From positions 1 to 22,020 of the forward strand of contig DBFQ01000091.1 in the NCBI GenBank assembly GCA_002294665.1: a stretch of DNA of 22,020 nucleotides. The letters run 5' to 3'. Below, in pieces: positions 16,630 to 22,020 of this stretch. The stretch is from Candidatus Aminicenantes bacterium UBA876. Lineage in GTDB: Bacteria; Acidobacteriota; Aminicenantia; UBA2199. A model generated the notes under the pieces. That model had not been told where the DNA came from and made no database searches. It saw only the letters and a program-made list of their open reading frames with translations. Numbering within the stretch: the first letter of the stretch is position 1; every line of letters begins with the position of its first letter. A program made the position numbers and the translations under genes.

Positions 16630-19600
16630 TCAGCGGATTTCTTTTTCGTACCAGCCGGAACGGTCGGGTTCTTCCGGGTTGGTGACCGGCTTGTGCGGCT
16701 GTTTTTTCAATTCCTTCAATAAGTACGCCACGGCGGCTTCAAGGCTGGGGTCTTTGCCGGCGGCGACGGCATCCGGCGCGTCGTATACTTCCATGTCGGG
16801 ATAGATGCCCACGCCTTCCACCGTCCACTCGCCGTCGGTGCCCACGATTCCCGACATGGGAACCGCGAAGCCGGGGCCGTCTACCAGTTCCGGGCTCCAT
16901 CCGTATCCGATCAGGCCTCCCCATGTGCGGGTGCCGATCAGGGGGCCGAGATTGTGTTTGCGGAACCAGTAGGGGAAGTTGTCCCCGCCGGATGAGGAGT
17001 AGTGGTTGATGAGCATGACTTTGGGGCCGTCATGGGCGTACATCGGTTCCGGGCGCAGCTTGAGGTCGCGACGGTGCCAGTAACTGACCACGTTGCGAGA
17101 GAGCGCTTCAACCATTTTCCCCGGACTCCAGCCGCCGCCGTTGTAGCGGTCGTCGATGATCAACGCTTGCTTGTGACGCAGCGCGTACAACCCCTTGAAC
17201 AGTTCGCGGTTGCCATCCACGGCGGTGTCCGGCACGTGAATGTAACCGATGCGGCCGCTGGAAAGCCGCGCCACCATTTCCCGGCGTTCACGCACCCAAT
17301 CCAGGTAGCGCAACTGGGTTTCGGAAGCGATGGGACGGATCCAGAAAGTGCGTGCCCCCTGATCCCGGGCTTCGCTGTTTACGCTGATTTCTACCCGGCG
17401 CCCCACGGTGTTTTCCAGAAAGGCGTAGGGATTGTCATTGAGGGTGACATCCGAACCGTTCAGCCGCATGAGGTAATCGCCTTCACGCACGTCCACGCCC
17501 TGTTCGGTCAGGGGTGAACGCGTGTTCTCGTTCCAGTTTTCTCCGGCAAAGATTTTCTGGATGCGGTAGCGGCCGGTTTTTTCGTCCGCCTCGAGTTCGG
17601 CTCCCAGCAGCCCGGTATCCACCCGCTCCACGCGCTTGAAATCACCCCAGTTCACATAGGTGTGTCCGGCATTCAATTCGCCGACCATTTCGCCGAAAAT
17701 ATAGTCCAGGTCGGCGCGATGGGCCACGTGTTCCACCAGGGGCGCGTATTTTTCGCGCACATTTTCCCAATCCACACCATGCATGTTGCGCACGTAAAAC
17801 CAGTCGCGGAAAATGCGCCAGCCTTCGTTGAAAATCTGGCGCCATTCCTTGCGCGGTTCGATTTTCATGGTCAGGTGATCCAGGTTCAATCTGCCCGCGT
17901 CTTTTTTCTGTTCCGGTTTGATATCGATGATGCCGTAATGGTTCCCTGCGGCACGGTAAAGCAGTTTCTTACCGTCATGACTGACATCGTATCCCTGGAT
18001 TCCCGCGATGATGCGTTTGGATTCCTTTTTTTCCAGATCGAATTGGAACAATTCGCCGCGGCTGGCGTAAAGCAGCGATTTTTCCAGGGCCGCCAGGCCG
18101 CCGTAATTGCCGGCCTTGATGGGAAGGGCGACTACGCGGGACGACATGTCATTGAAATCGATGCGGGTGGCGATCTTTTCAGTGGATTTCTTTTTTTCTT
18201 TTGCAGCGGGCTCCGGGGTTTCGGCAGTCACTTCGCGGTCGTTCTGCGGTGGAAACAGGGGCGGCGTATCTTTCGTCAGGGGCAGGGCGTAGATCCGTTC
18301 CGCCCGGTTGTAGACAAAATCGAATTCGTAGTTGGAAAAGTTCATGCTGAAATCGCGTTTGGATACAAAAAAGAGGTAGCGCCCACAGGCGGAAAACTCG
18401 GGCGCGTAGTTGTCGAATCCGTCGGCAAAGAGCAGGCGGCTTTTGCCTTCGGCCGTGGAATAGGCGTAAAGTGAGTCCTGGAAATTGTCGCCGGTTTTGG
18501 AATACACGATCCACCTGCCGTCCGGAGACCATGTGTAGTCGGTGATATCACCGCGTTCGCCGCGGTCCACAACCGTGATCTTTGCAGACGCGACCTCCAG
18601 TAGCTGCAGCCTGCGTGTCATATCCGCGAACAGCAGGTAAGTACCGTCGGGCGACCAGGAAGCCGGGTATTTCCAGATTTTGTGGTCGCGGGTCAATTGA
18701 CGTGGCGGCTGTTTTTCCGCCGGATCGAGCAGGTAGATCTCGTAATCGCCGCTGCGGTCGGAAATACATGCGATGGATTTGCCGTCGGGCGACCAGGCGG
18801 GAAACATTTCGCGCACGCCCTGGGAACGGGTCAGGTTGTATGTGACGCCCTTTTCGGCCGGCACGGTAAAGATGTCGCCGCGGGCGTCGAAAACCGCCCG
18901 TTTGCCGGAAGGGGAAACGGCGTAGCCGAAACGTGAAACGAATCCGGCCACGTTGCGGAATCCGGGCAGGGTCGCGGGACGGTCAGAGGCAATGCGCACG
19001 GGAATCGCCCGTGTCGATTCATTGCTCGTGTCCAGGATGAATATGCGTCCGCCCTTTTCAAACGCCAGCAAACCATTGTGACCGGAGGGCCACAACACGT
19101 CATCGTCGCTGAATTTCGTGACCTGGCGGGTCTTGCCGCTTTTTAAATCGTGGGCGTACCAGTTCAGCCTGAGGTCGCGGTCGCTGACGAAATAGATGGT
19201 GTCCTGAATCCAGAACGGGTGCTGGTCGGTTCCTGCGAAGCGGGTCAGGCGGCGGGCGGTGTTCTGGTCGAGGTCGTAGGTCCAGACGTCCTGGGCGCGA
19301 CCGCCCTTGGTGCGTTTCCAGGTGCGGAATTCCCGGCTGATGGGGGTATACACGATCCGGCGGCCATCGGGAGAAAACGAACCGAAACCGCTCTCGGGAA
19401 TGGCCAGTGGGGTTTCCAGCCCGCCCTCCAGGTTCACTAGAAAGTACTTGCCCATGCGGCGGCCGTATGGTGTGCGATTGGCGCGGATCAGGATGCGGCG
19501 GCTGTCCGGGGTCCAATCGAGTACGATATGATCGAATCCTCCCCTGGGGGGCATGACGCCGACATCGTTGTACCAGGTGAGTTGCCGGGGCGTGCCGCCG

Positions 19601-19884
19601 TCGGCGGGGATCACGTACACCTGGCGGGAGCCGGAGTACTCGCCTGAAAAAGCGATCCATTTGCCGTCGGGGGAGATGCGGGGAAAAATCTCCATACCTT
19701 CATGAGAAGTCAGGCGCCGGGCCGTGCCGCCGATGGCCGGAACGGTCCAGATGTCGCCGGCGTATGCGAAAACCACGCGGTCACCGTTGATGTCCGGCGT
19801 GCGCAGCAGGCGCGCTTCATGGTCATCTGCGGTCAGGCAGACAGCCAGGGCCGCCATGAGTATGGTCGTGACGAATTGTTTCAT
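16630..19884 (-). CDS. Exported tricorn-like protease (beta-propeller, PDZ, S41 core)
   Basis: Protein of 1084 residues with a signal peptide (about 1-19, cut near LTA/DD). Repeated TolB/WD40-like blades (for example SPDGKWIAFSGEYSG, SPDGKSIACISDRSGDYEIYL) run to about residue 520 as two propellers. A charged linker (about 555-580) follows, then a helical core, a PDZ domain (about 750-855) and an S41 core. Likely catalytic residues are H741 (NAGHTYVN), a serine in HYSSSGGD (963-965) and E1023 (VEGVGIYPD). These agree well in position with the His, Ser965 and Glu1023 of Thermoplasma tricorn. It would degrade peptides. Archaeal tricorn is cytosolic, whereas this copy is exported, presumably to the periplasm. 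The start has a strong CAGGAGG. LAVC in the signal peptide is not a good lipobox. Confidence 0.9.
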   Translation of the reverse strand: MKQFVTTILMAALAVCLTADDHEARLLRTPDINGDRVVFAYAGDIWTVPAIGGTARRLTSHEGMEIFPRISPDGKWIAFSGEYSGSRQVYVIPADGGTPRQLTWYNDVGVMPPRGGFDHIVLDWTPDSRRILIRANRTPYGRRMGKYFLVNLEGGLETPLAIPESGFGSFSPDGRRIVYTPISREFRTWKRTKGGRAQDVWTYDLDQNTARRLTRFAGTDQHPFWIQDTIYFVSDRDLRLNWYAHDLKSGKTRQVTKFSDDDVLWPSGHNGLLAFEKGGRIFILDTSNESTRAIPVRIASDRPATLPGFRNVAGFVSRFGYAVSPSGKRAVFDARGDIFTVPAEKGVTYNLTRSQGVREMFPAWSPDGKSIACISDRSGDYEIYLLDPAEKQPPRQLTRDHKIWKYPASWSPDGTYLLFADMTRRLQLLEVASAKITVVDRGERGDITDYTWSPDGRWIVYSKTGDNFQDSLYAYSTAEGKSRLLFADGFDNYAPEFSACGRYLFFVSKRDFSMNFSNYEFDFVYNRAERIYALPLTKDTPPLFPPQNDREVTAETPEPAAKEKKKSTEKIATRIDFNDMSSRVVALPIKAGNYGGLAALEKSLLYASRGELFQFDLEKKESKRIIAGIQGYDVSHDGKKLLYRAAGNHYGIIDIKPEQKKDAGRLNLDHLTMKIEPRKEWRQIFNEGWRIFRDWFYVRNMHGVDWENVREKYAPLVEHVAHRADLDYIFGEMVGELNAGHTYVNWGDFKRVERVDTGLLGAELEADEKTGRYRIQKIFAGENWNENTRSPLTEQGVDVREGDYLMRLNGSDVTLNDNPYAFLENTVGRRVEISVNSEARDQGARTFWIRPIASETQLRYLDWVRERREMVARLSSGRIGYIHVPDTAVDGNRELFKGLYALRHKQALIIDDRYNGGGWSPGKMVEALSRNVVSYWHRRDLKLRPEPMYAHDGPKVMLINHYSSSGGDNFPYWFRKHNLGPLIGTRTWGGLIGYGWSPELVDGPGFAVPMSGIVGTDGEWTVEGVGIYPDMEVYDAPDAVAAGKDPSLEAAVAYLLKELKKQPHKPVTNPEEPDRSGWYEKEIR

Positions 19885-19912
19885 TTATCCTCCTGTTGTT
19901 TCAGAAAAAGTG

Positions 19913-19935
19913 CCGGGAATTTTTGTTTGTCCCGG
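19913..19935 (-). other. Stem-loop in the leader of the tricorn-like gene
   Basis: CCGGGA (19913-19918) and TCCCGG (19930-19935) form a 6-bp stem with an 11-base A/T-rich loop, between the putative promoter and the ribosome site. It would lie at the 5' end of the transcript if the -10 at 19942-19947 is used. It could protect the 5' end; no riboswitch fold is recognised. Confidence 0.35.
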
Positions 19936-19941
19936 TATGAT

Positions 19942-19971
19942 GGTATACGCATGGTCCGCGGGTTGGTTCAG
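19942..19971 (-). promoter_or_regulatory. Possible weak promoter for the tricorn-like gene
   Basis: On the minus strand, TATACC (plus 19942-19947) could serve as -10, with CTGAAC (plus 19966-19971) 18 bases upstream as a poor -35. Both are below consensus. The -35 region overlaps a small palindrome at 19962-19977. Confidence 0.25.
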
Positions 19972-19977
19972 ACCAAC
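19962..19977. other. Small palindrome GTTGGT-TCAG-ACCAAC
   Basis: A perfect 6-bp inverted repeat with a four-base centre lies between the CGGC-domain gene and the tricorn-like gene. It has no T-tract on either side. It could be an operator or a weak end-of-transcript hairpin for the CGGC gene. Confidence 0.35.
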
Positions 19978-20030
19978 TTATGTTTCCGTTCCAGGCGGCG
20001 GGCAAGCGGTTCTTGCGGATTGACTGCCGG

Positions 20031-20471
20031 TCAGTTGTAGGCGAGTTGGATCTGCGGATCTTCGTGGATCAACGGGCCGGCCAGTTCTTCCATGTTCATG
20101 GAGTTCCAGAAAGGCAATTGCGCGTGAATCTTCATGTATTTTTCCGGGATGGGGTGAGTGCCGACCACCACGGGCAGCTTGTATTGGGCCTCGATGAATT
20201 GTTTGAACTGCCGCAGGCGCGGGCAGGGAGGGTAACCCACTACCAGGCCCGTGGCCAGATGAATGGCCTCGGCGCCGTTGCGTTTCATTTCATCGGGAAC
20301 GTATTCGACGTTGCCGCCGGGGCAACCGCCACAATAGGAATAGCCGACCAGCTCCAGCGGCTCATCCGCCGGGTAGATGGCGAATGCGCCGACCCGCTCC
20401 CGCATGGAGCGCAGGCATTTTCCGCCGCCGCAGTTCTGGTAACGTCCACAGATAATGATGCCGATGCGCAT
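20031..20471 (-). CDS. CGGC-domain protein
   Basis: Protein of 146 residues from the ATG at 20471, which has GGAGG five bases upstream; an in-frame extension of ten residues lacks support. The family signature CGGCPGG is at 47-53. Other cysteines are C8, C14, C19 and C83, in CGRYQNCGGGKC near the start and YPPCPRL later, and there are several histidines (H71, H106, H116). CGGC-domain proteins are small, cytoplasmic and thought to bind metal through these cysteines; the biochemical role is not established. The C-terminal 25-30 residues (after IHAQLPF) look like an add-on to the core. It has its own promoter and is divergent from the C1 peptidase gene. The domain call is confident; function is unknown. 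Confidence 0.85.
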   Translation of the reverse strand: MRIGIIICGRYQNCGGGKCLRSMRERVGAFAIYPADEPLELVGYSYCGGCPGGNVEYVPDEMKRNGAEAIHLATGLVVGYPPCPRLRQFKQFIEAQYKLPVVVGTHPIPEKYMKIHAQLPFWNSMNMEELAGPLIHEDPQIQLAYN

Positions 20472-20488
20472 GAATACCTCCAAAGCGC

Positions 20489-20517
20489 ACTCTACTCCCA
20501 AGCAGAAATGGAGTCAA
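20489..20517 (-). promoter_or_regulatory. Sigma70-like promoter for the CGGC-domain gene
   Basis: On the minus strand TTGACT (plus 20512-20517, five of six consensus bases) and TAGAGT (plus 20489-20494, four of six) are separated by exactly 17 bases. Transcription would begin near 20482, directly before the GGAGG ribosome site (20477-20481), giving a leader of only about ten bases. Confidence 0.6.
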
Positions 20518-20529
20518 ATTGAGCAGTAA

Positions 20530-20553
20530 AGTTGGAGAGTTGGAAAGTTGGAG
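20530..20553. repeat. Three octamer units AGTTGGRR
   Basis: AGTTGGAG, AGTTGGAA and AGTTGGAG lie in tandem. They are the reverse complement of the YYCCAACT octamers at 14-133 and 231-278, so the same element recurs about 20 kb away. A purine-rich stretch with (GGCA)3 follows to about 20587. Confidence 0.85.
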
Positions 20554-20597
20554 AGAAAGAGGCAAAGGGCGGCGGCAGGCAGGCAGGAAACAGGTCG

Positions 20598-20675
20598 GAA
20601 TAATGAATAAGGAATAATGAATAAGAAAACCCAAGTGAATATCGTGTCTTATTCATTCTTCTTTATTCTTTATTC
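20598..20675. repeat. AT-rich inverted repeat with 29-base arms
   Basis: The left arm (20598-20626) and right arm (20647-20675) are complementary at 26 of 29 positions around a 20-base centre. The left arm itself contains a perfect tandem duplication of GGAATAATGAATAA (20597-20610 and 20611-20624). It sits between divergent genes, upstream of the C1 peptidase. It could be a fold in the leader RNA, a miniature mobile-element remnant or a product of simple-sequence expansion. The remaining sequence to 20815 is T-rich (T9 at 20752-20760), and no convincing plus-strand promoter was identified. Confidence 0.75.
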
Positions 20676-20815
20676 GTTATCAAGGGCCTGTCAGACAAGG
20701 GGCGAATTTTCTGTCTCCTGCCCACATCCTTCTTTCCGGTTTTTCTTGTTGTTTTTTTTTCCAGCACTTGATAGATTTATCTGTCGGGCCTTTCCCGGCT
20801 CATGCAGGAGGAAAT

Positions 20816-21994
20816 ATGCGTGCGAAAACCTTGTTGCCGTTGCTGTTGTGTGTTGCGCTGATCATGGTGGGGGCGCCTGTAGACGGCGCCGCCGGGAAAA
20901 AGCCGAAGCCTGATCCATACCGCTTCAAAATGGTCAAGGAAATTGCCCATACACCGGTCAAGAATCAGTATCGTACCGGTACCTGCTGGTGCTTTGCCAC
21001 GGTCTCTTTTCTGGAGTCGGAAACGCTGCGCCTGGGCGGCCCTGAACTGGACCTTTCAGAGATGTATGTGGTGCGGCATACCTATCCGCGCAAGGCGGAA
21101 AATTATATCCGCCTGCACGGCAATGCCAACTTCGAACAGGGCGGCCAGGGTCATGATGTGCTGGAGCAGGTGGCCCGTTTCGGTATCGTGCCGGAAGCGG
21201 ACTATACGGGGATGTGTATCAATGAAAAGCGCCACAACCATGGAGAAATGGTTTCCGTGCTCAAGGGCATGGTGGACGGTGTGTTGAAGCGCCGCGGGCA
21301 GCGGATTACTCCGCGTTGGCTGGAAGCCGTTGCCGCAGTGCTCGATACCTACCTGGGGGTACCGCCGCAGGAAGTGTCGCATGAAGGGGTTTCGCTGACC
21401 CCGCTGGAGTTTGCGCGCGACGTGGCGCGGATTGTTCCTGAAGATTACGTGGAGTTCACTTCCTATATCCATCATCCTTTCTGGACGAGGATGCGGTTGG
21501 AGATTCCCGACAATTGGACCTACAACGCGGATTATTGCAACCTGCCCATGAATGACATGCTGCGCCTTATCAACCACGCGCTGGAAAACGGCTTCTCCGT
21601 GGCCTGGGACGGTGATGTGTCGGAACGGTTCTTTTCTTCCCGCGAGACCGGACTGGGGCTGGTTCCCGTGAAAGACTGGGAGGATATGACCCGCAAAGAA
21701 CAGCAGCGTGAACTCACCGCGCCGATCGAGGAAAAAGAGGTGACGCAGGAGATGCGTCAGGAAACCTTCGAAAACTTCACAACCACGGACGATCACCTGA
21801 TGCATATCGTGGGCCTTGCCCGCGACCAGCGCGGCAACCCTTTCTACTACACCAAGAATTCCGGCGGCACGGTGGATCGCAAGTTCGGCGGCTATCTCTA
21901 TATGTCGGAGCCTTATGTGAAATTAAAGACCATCTGCGTGATGGTGCACAAGGATGCCGTCCCCGCCGATATCCGCGAACGTTTCGGACTGTAA
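20816..21994 (+). CDS. Exported C1B (bleomycin-hydrolase-like) cysteine peptidase
   Basis: Protein of 392 residues from the ATG at 20816, which follows an AGGAGGA ribosome site; an upstream in-frame TTG at 20768 has none. Residues 1-26 are a signal peptide. The catalytic set is in place: oxyanion glutamine Q51 and nucleophile C57 in QYRTGTCWCFA, histidine H327 in DDHLMHIVG, and asparagine N348 in YTKNSGG. Order and spacing match peptidase family C1B (bleomycin hydrolase, PepC), which are usually cytosolic aminopeptidases of about 440-460 residues. This one is shorter and exported, like C1-like peptidases of other diderm bacteria. It probably acts on peptides or proteins in the periplasm or outside. 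The extra C59 right after CW could form a disulphide. It is divergent from the CGGC-domain gene. Confidence 0.88.
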   Translation: MRAKTLLPLLLCVALIMVGAPVDGAAGKKPKPDPYRFKMVKEIAHTPVKNQYRTGTCWCFATVSFLESETLRLGGPELDLSEMYVVRHTYPRKAENYIRLHGNANFEQGGQGHDVLEQVARFGIVPEADYTGMCINEKRHNHGEMVSVLKGMVDGVLKRRGQRITPRWLEAVAAVLDTYLGVPPQEVSHEGVSLTPLEFARDVARIVPEDYVEFTSYIHHPFWTRMRLEIPDNWTYNADYCNLPMNDMLRLINHALENGFSVAWDGDVSERFFSSRETGLGLVPVKDWEDMTRKEQQRELTAPIEEKEVTQEMRQETFENFTTTDDHLMHIVGLARDQRGNPFYYTKNSGGTVDRKFGGYLYMSEPYVKLKTICVMVHKDAVPADIRERFGL

Positions 21995-22007
21995 GCCTGT
22001 TTTCAAA

Positions 22008-22020
22008 AGTTGAAAAGTTG
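22008..22020. repeat. Start of another octamer array at the window edge
   Basis: AGTTGAAA is followed by AGTTG and the sequence then ends, so the 8-base period and AGTTG core of the other arrays are visible for one and a half units. It begins 14 bases after the C1 peptidase stop and, like the array at 231-278, reads AGTTG in the direction of the gene it follows. Confidence 0.5.

Noticed and set aside
19885..20030. Riboswitch in the leader of the tricorn-like gene
   Set aside because: Only two small independent stems are visible, and no known riboswitch core was recognised.
20746..20780. Plus-strand promoter for the C1 peptidase
   Set aside because: TTGTTG and nearby TGATAG/TAGATT words were examined, but spacing and -10 match are poor. 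The T9 run makes chance matches likely.
20768..20815. Upstream TTG start for the C1 peptidase
   Set aside because: It has no ribosome site. The ATG at 20816 is preceded by AGGAGGA and starts a normal signal peptide.

Overview
This window comes from a GC-rich diderm (Gram-negative type) bacterium. It encodes an Omp85-family outer-membrane barrel protein, a TamB-like envelope-spanning protein, a SurA-like periplasmic protein, a tripartite-type RND efflux system and two exported proteases. The gene set (secreted tricorn-like protease, CGGC-domain protein, exported C1 peptidase, dispersed short tandem repeats) would fit an Acidobacteriota or Aminicenantes-like lineage. That placement is only an inference; no rRNA or other marker gene is present.

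Layout. Positions 1-278 hold two arrays of a degenerate octamer, YYCCAACT. From 8985 leftwards to 273 on the minus strand runs a tightly packed cluster that reads as one operon: transaldolase, TamB-like protein, Omp85/BamA-like protein with about seven POTRA-like repeats, SurA-like protein without a parvulin domain, YhaM-type OB/HD exoribonuclease, and a small split zinc-ribbon membrane protein. Every junction overlaps or is separated by only a few bases. An extended -10 promoter (TGGTATAAT) lies just before the transaldolase. The middle three genes form an outer-membrane biogenesis module. The TamB-like reading frame has an apparent -1 disruption at a run of nine T, just where its membrane anchor is encoded.

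From 16469 to 9065 (minus) lies an efflux operon: a lipoprotein membrane-fusion protein followed by two different RND pump subunits, each joined by a 4-base overlap. No outer-membrane factor and no regulator is encoded nearby. Twin TGTTACAA direct repeats 11 bases apart sit upstream. Positions 19884-16630 (minus) encode an exported tricorn-like protease (beta-propellers, PDZ, S41 core), ending at a perfect 14-bp GC-rich stem-loop. Positions 20471-20031 (minus) encode a CGGC-domain protein with a clear sigma70-like promoter. Divergently, 20816-21994 (plus) encodes an exported C1B (bleomycin-hydrolase-like) cysteine peptidase. The region between these two holds three more copies of the octamer and a 29-base-arm AT-rich inverted repeat. 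The octamer starts again at the right edge.

Most of the window is ordinary envelope biology. The points most worth checking are the T9 tract in tamB, the dispersed octamer arrays that follow gene ends, the seven-POTRA Omp85 / minimal SurA / TamB operon, and the twin operator-like repeats before the efflux operon.
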